Shown: positions 8,978-17,954, counted from the stretch's first letter. The stretch is DNA of 64,000 nt from Brachybacterium paraconglomeratum (GCF_003994255.1 NZ_ML133858.1:1-64000); one strand, 5' to 3'. The notes: generated by a model from the sequence alone, not told the origin. Program-made: numbers and translations.

Positions 8978-9031
8978 GCGGCCCTGGATCCGAGCTGCCA
9001 TGGATCCGAGCGGCCGCAGCGCCGAGCGGCC
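8965..9031 (+). repeat. Short imperfect duplication at the vanZ-like 3' end
   Basis: GCCGCAGCGCTGAGCGGCC (8965-8983), containing the stop codon of the VanZ-like gene, recurs with one change at 9013-9031. Between them TGGATCCGAGC occurs twice (8985-8995 and 9001-9011). It looks like a small local duplication in the 3' flank. No function is evident. Confidence 0.6.
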
Positions 9032-9111
9032 GCCCGACGGGCCGCGCCCGGCCCGCGAGCGCACCGGTCCGACGCCGCCGGGGCCGCCACGGCCCCAGCG
9101 GCGCGGCGGGG

Positions 9112-10569
9112 TCAGCCGTTCAGCGTGATCTCGTCGGCGTAGACCGCCGTCATCGTCCCGGTGATCGTGTCGATGGTGCCGGCCTCCTCGCGGGCGACCT
9201 GCTCGACCGCGCTCGCGACCGCCTTGGTCACCCCGTCATGGAAGACGCTGGGGACGATGTAGGTGGGGTTGAGCTCCTCGGCGCTGACGACGTCGGCCAG
9301 GGCGTTCGCCGCGGCCAGCAGCATCCGGTCGCTGACCCGGGTGGCGTGGGCGTCCAGCAGCCCGCGGAACACGCCGGGGAAGGCGAGGACGTTGTTGATC
9401 TGGTTGGCGAAGTCGCTGCGCCCGGTGGCGACGACCTCGGCGTGCTTGACCGCCTCGGCCGGGTCGATCTCCGGGGTCGGGTTCGCCATCGCGAAGACGA
9501 CGGCGCGGTCCGCCATCGTCGCGACGTCCTCGGCGGAGAGGATGTTCCCTGCGCTGACGCCGATGAACACGTCGGCCCCCGCGACCGCGTCCTTCAGGGT
9601 GCCGGTGAGCTGGCGCGGGTTCGTGACCTCGGCGATCCAGGGCAGACGCCCCTCGAGCTTTTCGCGGTTCTCGTGGACGATGCCGTCGATGTCGGTGACG
9701 ATGATGTCGCGCGCACCTGCCGCGCGCAGCAGGCGCAGGATCGCGGTGCCCGCGGCGCCGGCGCCGGAGAGCACGATGCGGGCGGTGGAGACGTCCTTCC
9801 CGACCACGCGCAGGGCGTTGCGCAGCGCGGCGACGACCACGATCGCGGTGCCGTGCTGGTCGTCGTGGAAGACGGGGATGTCGAGCTCGGCGCGCAGGCG
9901 GTCCTCGATCTCGAAGCAGCGCGGGGCGGAGATGTCCTCGAGGTTGATGCCGGCGAAGACGGGCGCGATCGCCTTGACGTGGGCGACGATGTCGTCGACC
10001 GAGTGGGCGTCCAGGCAGATCGGGAACGCGTCGATGTTCGCGAAGCGCTTGAACAGGGCGGCCTTGCCCTCCATCACCGGCATCGCGGCGAGCGGCCCGA
10101 GGTCGCCCAGGCCCAGGATCGCGGAGCCGTCGGAGACGACGGCGACGGTGTTGCGCTTGATGGTCAGGCGGCGCGCGTCCTCGGGGTTCTCGGCGATCGC
10201 CTTGACCACGCGGGCCACGCCCGGGGTGTAGATCATCGAGAGGTCGTCGCGGTGGCGGATCGGGAGCTTCGACTCGACCGTCAGCTTGCCGCCCAGGTGG
10301 GCGAGGAAAGTGCGGTCCGAGACCTTGCCGAGCTCGACGCCCTCGAGCTCCTTGAGCGACTCGACGACCTCCATCGCGTGATCGTGGCCGCTGGTGAGCA
10401 CCGTGATGTCCGCCCGCATGCGCTCGGGCCCGGAGGCGGAGACGTCGAGCGCGGTGACCGTCGCCCCGTGCTGCTCGATGCGGCCGGTGATGTCGCTGAC
10501 CGCTGCGGAGCGCGCCGCGAACTCCAGACGGACGGTGATGGAATAGCTGACGGATGGCATCGGTGACAT
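9112..10569 (-). CDS. NAD-dependent malic enzyme with N-terminal ACT domain
   Basis: A 485-residue enzyme that oxidatively decarboxylates malate to pyruvate. An ACT-like regulatory domain occupies residues about 5-85 (SYSITVRLEFAARSAAVSDI ...). The malic enzyme core follows: MIYTPGVARVVKA, GLGDLGPLAAMPVMEGKAALFK, the metal-binding NLEDISAPRCFEIE, FHDDQHGTAIV, the dinucleotide-binding SGAGAAGTAILRLL and AMANPTPEIDPAEA. Fusion of ACT to malic enzyme suggests amino-acid or other small-ligand control, which is family knowledge rather than shown here. Start ATG 10569 is favoured over ATG 10560 because TAGGCT lies 7 nt upstream, as for other leaderless genes. Confidence 0.93.
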   Translation of the reverse strand: MSPMPSVSYSITVRLEFAARSAAVSDITGRIEQHGATVTALDVSASGPERMRADITVLTSGHDHAMEVVESLKELEGVELGKVSDRTFLAHLGGKLTVESKLPIRHRDDLSMIYTPGVARVVKAIAENPEDARRLTIKRNTVAVVSDGSAILGLGDLGPLAAMPVMEGKAALFKRFANIDAFPICLDAHSVDDIVAHVKAIAPVFAGINLEDISAPRCFEIEDRLRAELDIPVFHDDQHGTAIVVVAALRNALRVVGKDVSTARIVLSGAGAAGTAILRLLRAAGARDIIVTDIDGIVHENREKLEGRLPWIAEVTNPRQLTGTLKDAVAGADVFIGVSAGNILSAEDVATMADRAVVFAMANPTPEIDPAEAVKHAEVVATGRSDFANQINNVLAFPGVFRGLLDAHATRVSDRMLLAAANALADVVSAEELNPTYIVPSVFHDGVTKAVASAVEQVAREEAGTIDTITGTMTAVYADEITLNG

Positions 10570-10576
10570 GGGACAC

Positions 10577-10582
10577 AGCCTA
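10577..10582 (-). promoter_or_regulatory. -10 hexamer of a leaderless malic-enzyme promoter
   Basis: TAGGCT followed by GTGTCCC (7 nt) and the ATG at 10569. No Shine-Dalgarno is visible. The 192-bp region 10570-10761 is divergent between the malic enzyme and calpain genes. Confidence 0.5.
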
Positions 10583-10761
10583 ACGCGCTCGACCTGCTCG
10601 GATCGATCGCGCGACCCGCAGGTCAGGACGGCTGCCCGGAGGCTGCGGCGGCGGCCGTTCCGAGGATGGGGAGTTCTGCCGATGGTGCAATGTCGGGAAC
10701 CCTGCTTGAGTGTGCGTGGACGGGCGGGGGACCCGTGGGGCGACGAGGAGAGCGTGAGCAC

Positions 10762-11574
10762 ATGGAGTTCCTGGGAGCGGACACCGAGCAGGTGATGGGG
10801 CATGCGCGCGCGGGCGACCCGTTCCGCGACACCGTCGACACAGAGTCCCTCGGCGGCTCCTACGCCGACCAGCACCCCGACTGGGACCCGGAGGACATCG
10901 GCATCACCGAGGAAGACATCAGTGCCGCCGAGATGCAGCAGGGGACCCTCGGCGACTGCTGGTACCTGGCGGCGATCATGGCGACCCAGCAGACCGATCC
11001 CGGGCTGCTGGCCGAGAACATCACGGGACTGGGCTCTCCCCCGGGAGCAGACGGATGGGAGGTCGAGCTGTTCATCGACGGCGAGTGGCAGTCGGTGCCG
11101 GTCTCCCCCGACGAGATCACCGTGAACGGCGCGCGCCAGGTCGACGGCAGCGACTGGGCCGACGGCGAGCCCGGCTTCATGTCGATCTACGAGCGCGCGA
11201 TGATCAACGCCCATGACGGCAGGCCTTCCGCCGTCTCGGCCGACACCCCTGCGGCAGGCATCGAGATGATCACCGGAGGATCCACCGAGACGAGCACGCT
11301 GGGCGGACAACCCTCCTTCGAGGAGTACCGGGAGGCGATCGATGCGGGACGACCGATCACGGTGATGACCGATCCGATCGCCCCGATGGGCTCATCGGCC
11401 GACGACCTCGTCGCCGCGCACGTCTACCAGGTCAGCGGATACGACGAGTCCACTGGTGAGATCATCCTGGCCAACCCGCACGGTGCGAACGCGGGGAGCC
11501 CGCCCGAGGTGCGGGTAGACCCCAGCGATCCGACCTTCGCCAATGACATCGTGATGACCGGGATCGGAGAATGA
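10762..11574 (+). CDS. Stand-alone calpain-family (C2) cysteine protease
   Basis: A 270-residue protein with a calpain catalytic domain. The active-site cysteine is Cys66 in QQGTLGDCWYLAAIMA, where the Gln just upstream forms the usual oxyanion-hole environment. His220 lies in AHVYQVSGYD and Asn238 in IILANPHG, so the triad is complete and in order. The middle has the typical GFMSIYERAM helix. There is no signal peptide, membrane segment or EF-hand, so export through Sec is not indicated. ATG 10762 starts the likely protein; GAGGAG is about 12 nt upstream, an unusually long spacing, so the start is less certain. A small gene overlaps its stop. Substrate unknown; a toxin or effector-like role is possible but speculative. 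Confidence 0.85.
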   Translation: MEFLGADTEQVMGHARAGDPFRDTVDTESLGGSYADQHPDWDPEDIGITEEDISAAEMQQGTLGDCWYLAAIMATQQTDPGLLAENITGLGSPPGADGWEVELFIDGEWQSVPVSPDEITVNGARQVDGSDWADGEPGFMSIYERAMINAHDGRPSAVSADTPAAGIEMITGGSTETSTLGGQPSFEEYREAIDAGRPITVMTDPIAPMGSSADDLVAAHVYQVSGYDESTGEIILANPHGANAGSPPEVRVDPSDPTFANDIVMTGIGE

Positions 11575-11840
11575 TGGACGAGAGCACGGACAGCACGGTC
11601 CTCGTGGAGCAGGCCGGTCAGATCTCCCTCGGCCGCACCGCGGTCGCGATGCATCGCACCCTGTCGGACCGGCACTCCTCCTACGTCGTGATGCGCTGTC
11701 GGCACGGTGACGAGGAGGTCGACCTGACCGCCCGGCCCGGTCAGGAGGTGGACGTTCCAGGAGCCGGCCGGGTGCTGGTGGTCGAGGTGAGGGCCTCCAC
11801 GACGGAGCGTCGAGGCGCGGTCCTCCTGCAACCGGCGTGA
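11571..11840 (+). CDS. Small hypothetical protein overlapping the calpain gene
   Basis: An 89-residue acidic protein whose ATG overlaps the calpain stop codon (ATGA), so the two are almost certainly co-translated. It has a beta-rich pattern: ISLGRTAVAMHRTL, SSYVVMRCRHGDEEVDLTA, GRVLVVEVRAS. It contains the motif RPGQEVDVPGAGRV. There is no signal peptide or transmembrane segment. The layout resembles small DUF6406-type proteins of actinobacteria, but I cannot confirm membership. Given the coupling, it may be a partner, chaperone or inhibitor of the protease; that is inference from context only. Confidence 0.65.
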   Translation: MMDESTDSTVLVEQAGQISLGRTAVAMHRTLSDRHSSYVVMRCRHGDEEVDLTARPGQEVDVPGAGRVLVVEVRASTTERRGAVLLQPA

Positions 11841-11901
11841 TCCGGCGCTAGCCGAACGCATTGGGCACCGACGCGAGTGCTCCGCGGCCGCGCCGACGGG
11901 C

Positions 11902-12381
11902 TCACTGCCCCTCGCACGCCTCCGCGCTCACACGTGCTCCATGGATGCGCACCATGCCGTTCTCGCCGAGGCTCAGTTCCGCACCGTAGGTGTCCTCGAC
12001 CGCGATCATCAGGATGGCTCCCTCCCTGCGGGGGGCGTCCACCGTCTCGAAGCCGTGCTCCTCGAGCACGGGGTCGAGCGACTCCAGGACCGGGTCCCAG
12101 TTCTCCTCGACCCCCAGCTCCGCCCCGAGTCCGTCCGCCTCGTAGCCTCCCGAAGTGAAGAGGCACTCGCCGCCCTCGCTTTCGAAGGAGCGGGTCGCGG
12201 GGGCGTGGACGAGTTCGTGGCCGAGCGCCGCCTGGACATCAGCGATCACCGCGTCGTAGTGGGACTCCGCCTCCTGGGGATCAAGCTCCTGCACGGAACC
12301 GCACCCGGCCAGGAGCACGATCAGGGCGAGCGCCGCAGCCCCGCCGGCGCGTGAGCGAGGGCGTCCTGGGTTCCGCGCCAT
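11902..12381 (-). CDS. Small secreted lipoprotein, unknown function
   Basis: A 159-residue predicted lipoprotein. It has a basic N-terminus (MARNPGRPRSR), a hydrophobic stretch GGAAALALIVLLAGCG and a lipobox LLAG-C with the modified cysteine at residue 27. The mature part is acidic and contains two further cysteines (in GGECLFTSGG and near the end, SAEACEGQ) that could pair. It resembles many LppA/LpqN-style actinobacterial lipoproteins in size but not in a diagnostic motif. It is convergent with the calpain pair. No function can be assigned. Confidence 0.75.
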   Translation of the reverse strand: MARNPGRPRSRAGGAAALALIVLLAGCGSVQELDPQEAESHYDAVIADVQAALGHELVHAPATRSFESEGGECLFTSGGYEADGLGAELGVEENWDPVLESLDPVLEEHGFETVDAPRREGAILMIAVEDTYGAELSLGENGMVRIHGARVSAEACEGQ

Positions 12382-12500
12382 CGTCGATCTCCGCTCGTCC
12401 GGGACGGCACCGGTTCACCGCCGGGGTCGAGTGTGTCAGATCGATCGCGGACTCGGAACGCGCACCAGTGCTCGGGCGCCTGCATGCCGGCGAGTGAGGA

Positions 12501-13100
12501 TCAGTCGGTGTACGCGGCGACGTCCCCGGCGTAGCGGGCCCAGAGGGTCTGTGCGGCGGGGATCTGCTCGGCGTAGCGCTCGGGGTGGGCGGAGATCTGC
12601 ACGGCCTGCGCGGCCTCGCCCGGCGCCCACTCGTGGTAGTCGGGGGCGAGGTCCAGCAGTCCGGGGGCCTCGGAGTGGTCACCCAGGCCCAGGAAGGCGT
12701 CGATCGCGCGCTTCTTGTGGCGCACCTCGTCGTAGGTGCCCCAGCCCATCGAGGGGCGCTGCTGGAACAGGCCGCCGGAGTCGAGGTCGACGGCGGGCTC
12801 GTAGTTGCGCAGCCAGGACTCCACGATCGCGGTCGCGAGGGTGATCGTCGCGGCCTGCTCGTCGAGGCCGTGCCCCTTGACCACCGCGATGACGAACTTC
12901 GCGTTCTCGACCTGCCACTCGTCCATGGCGTCCAGGAGGAAGCCCTCGCGGGTCTCGGGACGGGTCATGAACTCCTCGGTCCAGACCTCCTCGGCGCGGG
13001 CGGGGACGATGGAGCCGAGCGCGGCGAGGGAGGAGAGACCGACGGCGCCGGCGAGGAGCAGGTGACGGCGGGAGAGCGCGGCGGACGGGGAGACGGGCAT
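12501..13100 (-). CDS. Tat-exported lysozyme-like / transglycosylase-like protein
   Basis: A 199-residue exported protein. The N-terminus has a twin-arginine signal (LSRRHLLLAGAVGLSSLAAL) with a likely cleavage after PARAEE-type Ala-x-Ala. The mature domain has a lysozyme-like signature, TLATAIVESWLRNYEPAVD followed by LDSGGLFQQRPSMGWGTYDE. Glu in AIVES is the probable general acid, and GLFQQRPS is the family loop. Similar domains occur in actinobacterial cell-wall hydrolases and phage-type muramidases. ATG 13100 is chosen because AAGGAA lies 5 nt upstream and the frame before it lacks similarity. A good promoter (13161-13190) precedes it. Confidence 0.8.
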   Translation of the reverse strand: MPVSPSAALSRRHLLLAGAVGLSSLAALGSIVPARAEEVWTEEFMTRPETREGFLLDAMDEWQVENAKFVIAVVKGHGLDEQAATITLATAIVESWLRNYEPAVDLDSGGLFQQRPSMGWGTYDEVRHKKRAIDAFLGLGDHSEAPGLLDLAPDYHEWAPGEAAQAVQISAHPERYAEQIPAAQTLWARYAGDVAAYTD

Positions 13101-13468
13101 CGGGGTTCCTTCGGTGCGGAGGGCTCCGGGCTCGTCGAGCTCTCGGGGCGGGGCTCGGACAACGTAACGAGACGCCCGGGATCCTGTGAAGAGCACCAGA
13201 ACCGTGCAGCCAGCGCTGCGACCTGCGGTTTGATCTGCACATGACCTCGCCATGGAAGTCCGTGGCACGGAGCTCGGCGCGGCGTCGCCCCCGGTCGCAC
13301 CCTCTCCTGGACGCCTGTCGCGGGGCCTCGGCGCGGCGCGAGGAGCCGCCCCGTCGGCCCGTCGGACGACTTCGGTAAAGCTTTCGTAGGACGTCCTGGG
13401 GACCGGCTGGGAGGGGCATGGGTCACGCGCAGGTCACGGCGCGGAGGCGCCCGTCACCTCGGTGCCGC
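13101..13468. other. 368-bp intergenic region between hrpA and the Tat-signal gene
   Basis: Both flanking genes are on the minus strand. The left part holds the leader and promoter of the gene at 12501-13100. The right part (about 13370-13410) has two short palindromes, AAAGCTTT and GGACGTCC. I see no ORF with a plausible start and no strong terminator. Confidence 0.5.
13161..13190 (-). promoter_or_regulatory. Sigma-70-type promoter of the lysozyme-like gene
   Basis: The -35 TTCACA (13185-13190) and -10 TACGTT (13161-13166) are separated by 18 bp on the minus strand. The predicted start gives a leader of about 50 nt before the ATG at 13100. A single GTAAC, the half-site seen in MtrA-bound genes, overlaps this region; one half-site alone is weak evidence for MtrA control. 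Confidence 0.55.
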
Positions 13469-16400
13469 TCAGGCGGAGAGCTCGGCGATCGCCTTGCGGA
13501 TCCGCTTGTCCGAGACTGTCTGCGCCGTGCCGAGGGTCTGCGCGAACAGGCTCACCCGCAGCTCCTCGAGCAGCCAGTCGATCTCCTGCACGTCGGGCTC
13601 GGCGCGGCGGCGGGCGGAGAGCTTCTGCTTCTGCGCGGCCCAGTACTGCTCGAGGTCCCCGATCTGCCAGGCGAGCTGCTCGTCCCTGCGCGGGTTCTCC
13701 GGCAGCTTCTCCAGCCGGTGCAGATCGGCCTGCAGGTAGCGGGAGAGGTCCCCGAGGTGTGCGATCCCGGTGCGGGAGATGAACCCGTCGCCGAGCAGGG
13801 AGGCGGCGTGCTCGCGGATCTGCGTGAGATGCGAGAGGACCGCGAGGGAGGTGGCCCGGCCCAGCTCGCGCTGCAGCTTCGCGTTGACGGCGAGCGCGGC
13901 GGCGGCGTCCTTCACGGCGTCGGCGGCGAGCTCGTCTTGCCGCTGCCGCACGGCCCCCAGCAGCTGCTCGTACTCCGCGCGGGTGCGCACCTGGGCCTGC
14001 CCCGCCAGGTGCACGGTCGCGGCGCGGGAGGCATCGGCCAGGAGCGCGGCGGTGGAGGCGTAGTCGGAGCCGGAGACGGCGAGCTTGGTGGGATTGGGCA
14101 GGGCGTTCAGCACGCGGGAGAGGTCGGTGCCGATCTCCCGGTCGATCAGCGCGATGACGCCCTCGCGGTGGGCGAGGGCCTGCTCGTCGGCCGCGGCGAG
14201 GACGGCGAGGTCGACCCGCTCGAGCCGCCCGTCCTTGCCGCGCCGGGCGACGAGGGACGGGTAGCCGGTGACCTTCAGACCGCCGACGGTGGACTCGTGG
14301 ACGGCCGGCACGCCGCCTGCGGGGAAGCTGGGCAGGTCGGTGCGCGCGATCTCGGTGGACTGGCTGGAGACGGTCGTGTCCACGCGCTTCTTCAGCCGCT
14401 GCTTCAGCGCCTCGAGGTCATCGCCGGCGCCGACCTCACGGCCCTTGCCGTCCACGACCCGGAAGTGCATCCGCAGGTGGGCGGGCAGCTTCGTCAGGTC
14501 GAACTCGGGGCCGTACAGCGGCAGGTCCTCGGGCACGCCGGGCAGGGCCACGAGCTCGTCGGCGACCGCCTCGACGAACGCCTCGCCGCCGTCGGGGTCG
14601 TCGTCGTGCAGGGTCCCGGCGACGGCCTTGGCCCGTTCGGGGGCGGGGACCAGGTGTCGGCGGATCGGCTTCGGGAGGGAGCGGATCAGCTCGGTGACCA
14701 GCTCCTCGCGCATGCCGGGCACGAGCCAGTCGAAGCCGCGCGGTGCGAGGCGGTTCAGCACCGCGAGGGGGATCGTGGCGGTCACGCCGTCGGCGCCCTT
14801 CGCCCCGACCTCGCCGAAGGAGTAGCTCAGCGGCAGGGTGATGTCGTCCTGCACCCAGGTGTCGGGGAAGTCGGAGCGGATCGCCTCGGTGACCTCCTCG
14901 TCGGCGGCCAGCAGGTCCTGCTCGGTGAGGGTGAGCAGGTCCGGGGTCTCGTGGCGGGCCTTCTTCCACCAGGTGTCGAAGTGCCGACCGGAGACGACGT
15001 CCTTCGGGATCCTCGCGTCGTAGAAGGAGAAGAGCTGCTCGTCGGAGATCAGCAGATCGCGGCGGCGGGTCTTCGCCTCGAGCTCCTCGAGCCGGGCGAT
15101 CAGGGCGCGGTTGTCGCGGAAGAAGTGGTGGCGGGTGCGCCAGTCCCCCTCGATCAGCGCGTTCTGCAGGAAGATGTCGCGTGCGGCCTCGGGGTCGATG
15201 CGGCCGTAGCCGACGACGCGGTCGGCGACCAGCGGCACGCCGTACAGGGTCACCTTCTCGTGCGCCATGGCGGAGGCGCGCTTGGAGGACCAGTGCGGCG
15301 CGGAGTGGGAGCGCTTGACGACGTGCGCACCGGTCTCCTCCGCCCAGGCGGGGTCGATGCGGGCGGCTGTGCGGCCCCACAGCCGGCTGGTCTCCACGAG
15401 CTCGGCGACCATGACGTAGTCGGGTCGCTTCTTCGCCAGCGTCGAGCCGGGCCACAGCGCGAAGCGTGCGCCGCGGGCGCCGGAGTACTCGCGGGTGCGG
15501 TCGTCCAGCAGGCCGACGTGGCTGAGCAGCCCCGCCAGCAGCGCCTGGTGGATCGCCTGCGGGCTCGCGTCGTTGTCGTTCCGGGAGAGCCCGGCGTCCT
15601 TGGCCATGTCCCGCAGCTGGGCGTGCAGGTCCCACCACTCGCGGATGCGGAGGTAGTGGAGGTGCTCGGCGCGCACCTCGCGGCGGAAGGCGCTGGAGGA
15701 GAGCGCGTCGCGCCGCTCCTGCAGGTGGTTCCACAGGTTGAGGAAGGAGAGGAAGTCGCTGGTCTCGTCCTCGAAGCGCTTGTGCTTCTCCTTGGCCTGC
15801 TGCTCCTGCCCGAGAGGCCGCTCGCGCGGGTCCTGGATCGACAGGGCCGCGACGATGATCAGCACCTCGCGCAGCGCACCGAGCCGACCGGCCTCGATGA
15901 GCATCCGCGCCATGCGCGGGTCCAGCGGGAAGCGGGCCAGGGTGCGGCCGACGCGGGTGAGCCGGCGACCGCCCGGTGCGCGCTCGTCGGGCTCGATCGC
16001 GCCGAGCTCCTCGAGCAGGCGCACGCCGTCGGTGATCGCGCGGGAGGCCGGCGGCTCGACGAAGGGGAAGGACTCCACGTCGCCGAGGCCGAGGCTCGTC
16101 ATGAGCAGCACGACGGAGGCGAGGGAGGTGCGCAGGATCTCCGGCTCGGTGAACTCGGGCCGGCCCTCGAAGTCCTCCTCGGAGAACAGGCGGATCGCGA
16201 TGCCGGGGGCGGTGCGGCCCGAGCGGCCGGAGCGCTGGTTCGCGCTGGCCTGGGAGATCGGCTCGATCGGGAGGCGCTGCACCTTGGTGCGCTGGGAGTA
16301 GCGGGAGATGCGCGCGAGCCCGGAGTCGATGACGTAGGTGATGCCGGGGACGGTCAGGGAGGTCTCGGCGACGTTCGTCGACAGGATGATGCGGCGGTAG

Positions 16401-17383
16401 GTGCCGGCCTTCGGCGGGGAGAAGATCTTCTGCTGGTCCTGGGCGGAGAGCCGTCCGAACAGGGGCAGCACCTCGACGGGCAGGGCGGAGCGGCCGCGGG
16501 TGCCGCGGGCGAGGTGCTTCTCGAGGGAGTCGGAGATCTCGCGGATCTCCCGCTCCCCCGGGAGGAAGACGAGCATGTCGCCGGGGCCCTCGGCGGCGAG
16601 CTCGTCGACCGCGTCGGTGATGGCCTCGGTGAGGTCCCGTTCGATGGAGTGGATGTCCTCGAGCTCGTCGTCCTCGTCGACATCGGCCTCGAGCACGAGG
16701 GGGCGGTAGCGGACCTCGACGGGATAGGTGCGCCCGGAGACCTCGATGATCGGGGCGGGCTCCTTCTCCCCCGAGGGCAGCGTCGCGGCGAAGTGCTCGG
16801 CGAAGCGCTCGGGGTCGATCGTGGCGGAGGTGATGATGACCTTGAGGTCGGGGCGCTGCGGGAGGATCTGGCGGAGGTAGCCGAGGATCACGTCGATGTT
16901 CAGCGAGCGCTCGTGGGCCTCGTCGATGATGATCGCGTCGTAGCGCGTCAGGAGGCGGTCCCGGCCGATCTCGGCCAGCAGGATGCCGTCGGTCATCAGC
17001 TTCAGCCGGGTGCCGCGGGAGGTCTCCTTGGTGAAGCGGACCTGGTAGCCGACGGTCCCCTCGCCGAGCTTCTCCCCCAGCTCGCTCGCGATGCGCTGGG
17101 CGACGGAGCGGGCGGCGATGCGGCGCGGCTGGGTGTGGCCGATGATCCGGCCGTCCTGCCCGTAGCCGAGCTCGAGGAGCATCTTCGGGATCTGGGTGGT
17201 CTTGCCGGAGCCGGTGGCGCCGGCGATGACCACGACCTGGTTCTCGGAGATCGCCTTCTGGATGTCCTCGCGGCGCTGCGAGACGGGCAGGTCTCCCGGG
17301 TAGGTGATCCGCGGCCCGGGGGCAGGGGCCTGCTCGGCAGGGTGCGGGGCGGACGGATCGGGGTTCGAGGAGGTCGCGGTCAT
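13469..17383 (-). CDS. hrpA: ATP-dependent RNA helicase HrpA
   Basis: A 1304-residue DEAH-box helicase of usual HrpA length. Motif I is AGATGSGKTTQIPKMLLE (about residues 54-71), followed by TQPRRIAARSVAQRIA (Ia), DEAHERSLN (II), TSATIDPERF (III), STNVAETSLTVPGI (V) and QRSGRSGRTAPGI (VI). The helicase-associated HA2 and OB-fold regions follow, with the long HrpA-specific C-terminal half (ending KRIRKAIAELSA). Family members act on RNA, including stalled ribosomes in E. coli, but the exact role here is unknown. TAGAGT at 17393-17398 lies 9 nt before the ATG, with no ribosome site, suggesting a very short leader. The large opposite-strand ORF over this gene is a shadow. Confidence 0.95.
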   Translation of the reverse strand: MTATSSNPDPSAPHPAEQAPAPGPRITYPGDLPVSQRREDIQKAISENQVVVIAGATGSGKTTQIPKMLLELGYGQDGRIIGHTQPRRIAARSVAQRIASELGEKLGEGTVGYQVRFTKETSRGTRLKLMTDGILLAEIGRDRLLTRYDAIIIDEAHERSLNIDVILGYLRQILPQRPDLKVIITSATIDPERFAEHFAATLPSGEKEPAPIIEVSGRTYPVEVRYRPLVLEADVDEDDELEDIHSIERDLTEAITDAVDELAAEGPGDMLVFLPGEREIREISDSLEKHLARGTRGRSALPVEVLPLFGRLSAQDQQKIFSPPKAGTYRRIILSTNVAETSLTVPGITYVIDSGLARISRYSQRTKVQRLPIEPISQASANQRSGRSGRTAPGIAIRLFSEEDFEGRPEFTEPEILRTSLASVVLLMTSLGLGDVESFPFVEPPASRAITDGVRLLEELGAIEPDERAPGGRRLTRVGRTLARFPLDPRMARMLIEAGRLGALREVLIIVAALSIQDPRERPLGQEQQAKEKHKRFEDETSDFLSFLNLWNHLQERRDALSSSAFRREVRAEHLHYLRIREWWDLHAQLRDMAKDAGLSRNDNDASPQAIHQALLAGLLSHVGLLDDRTREYSGARGARFALWPGSTLAKKRPDYVMVAELVETSRLWGRTAARIDPAWAEETGAHVVKRSHSAPHWSSKRASAMAHEKVTLYGVPLVADRVVGYGRIDPEAARDIFLQNALIEGDWRTRHHFFRDNRALIARLEELEAKTRRRDLLISDEQLFSFYDARIPKDVVSGRHFDTWWKKARHETPDLLTLTEQDLLAADEEVTEAIRSDFPDTWVQDDITLPLSYSFGEVGAKGADGVTATIPLAVLNRLAPRGFDWLVPGMREELVTELIRSLPKPIRRHLVPAPERAKAVAGTLHDDDPDGGEAFVEAVADELVALPGVPEDLPLYGPEFDLTKLPAHLRMHFRVVDGKGREVGAGDDLEALKQRLKKRVDTTVSSQSTEIARTDLPSFPAGGVPAVHESTVGGLKVTGYPSLVARRGKDGRLERVDLAVLAAADEQALAHREGVIALIDREIGTDLSRVLNALPNPTKLAVSGSDYASTAALLADASRAATVHLAGQAQVRTRAEYEQLLGAVRQRQDELAADAVKDAAAALAVNAKLQRELGRATSLAVLSHLTQIREHAASLLGDGFISRTGIAHLGDLSRYLQADLHRLEKLPENPRRDEQLAWQIGDLEQYWAAQKQKLSARRRAEPDVQEIDWLLEELRVSLFAQTLGTAQTVSDKRIRKAIAELSA

Positions 17384-17392
17384 GGCGGGGCC

Positions 17393-17398
17393 ACTCTA
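17393..17398 (-). promoter_or_regulatory. -10 hexamer close to the hrpA start
   Basis: TAGAGT is 9 nt upstream of ATG 17383 and there is no Shine-Dalgarno. This is compatible with a leaderless or near-leaderless mRNA, though the spacing is 2 nt longer than the norm in this window. Confidence 0.4.
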
Positions 17399-17474
17399 CG
17401 TGGGCGGCCCCGCCGCCGTCGTGCCGATTCCGGGCCGCGGCGACGGGGCCCACAGACGGCGGACGACTCTTCCG

Positions 17475-17954
17475 TCAGTTCTTGCAGGGAGGGAGTGAAG
17501 AAACCGCGAACTCCTGCGTGACGGTCTGGACGACACCAGTGGCGTCCTCGTACTCGAAGGTGGCGGTCGCGGTGCCGTTGGCCATGTCGTCCGCCTTCAC
17601 GGACTCGTACGTCACCACCTCCTCGCCACCGGCAGGGAGGGAGAAGGGGGCTTCGTCCGAGACGGGGAACGTGACGGGTGAGCCGGAGTTCGGGGTGACG
17701 GAGACAGAGGTCATCGTCACCGTCGCATCACTGCCGGAGTTCGTGAACGTGAAGACCAGGCGGTACTTGTGGATGCCGCCGGTCACCTTGCAGCTCGCGT
17801 TCGTGTTCAGGACGGCCATGACGGGCGGCGGGTCGATGGGCGGCGAGGCGGCGAGGGCGGGCGCGGCGACGGCCATCGTCATCACGGGCGCGGCCCACGC
17901 CATCCCCTTCATCATCGAACGTCGGGTGGTGACGCTGCGCGCGGTGCTGCTCAT
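17475..17954 (-). CDS. Secreted Ig-like fold protein, unknown function
   Basis: A 159-residue secreted protein. The signal region TRRSMMKGMAWAAPVMTMAV, ending APALAAS, has a twin-arginine-like start and an Ala-x-Ala cleavage site near residue 36. The mature part is Thr/Val/Ser-rich with alternating beta strands, a pattern of CARDB or DUF11-like Ig domains (KYRLVFTFTNSGSDATVTMT). It has exactly two cysteines, in NTNASCKVTGG and the C-terminal LPPCKN, placed to form a disulfide between the ends. ATG 17954 has AAGGAG 5 nt upstream. It follows hrpA on the same strand but is separately transcribed in all likelihood. Function unknown; a surface or adhesin-like role is a guess. Confidence 0.75.
   Translation of the reverse strand: MSSTARSVTTRRSMMKGMAWAAPVMTMAVAAPALAASPPIDPPPVMAVLNTNASCKVTGGIHKYRLVFTFTNSGSDATVTMTSVSVTPNSGSPVTFPVSDEAPFSLPAGGEEVVTYESVKADDMANGTATATFEYEDATGVVQTVTQEFAVSSLPPCKN

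Noticed and set aside
10570-11310. Minus-strand extension of the malic enzyme frame over the calpain gene
   Set aside because: Residues encoded there have no similarity to malic enzymes; the plus strand encodes a complete calpain catalytic domain, and a -10 hexamer lies 7 nt before ATG 10569.
13418-17521. A 1367-codon plus-strand open frame opposite hrpA
   Set aside because: It is the mirror of the hrpA reading frame in very GC-rich DNA, is low in complexity (Gly/Asp/Leu/Val-rich), and shows no known domain, while the minus strand encodes complete HrpA motifs.
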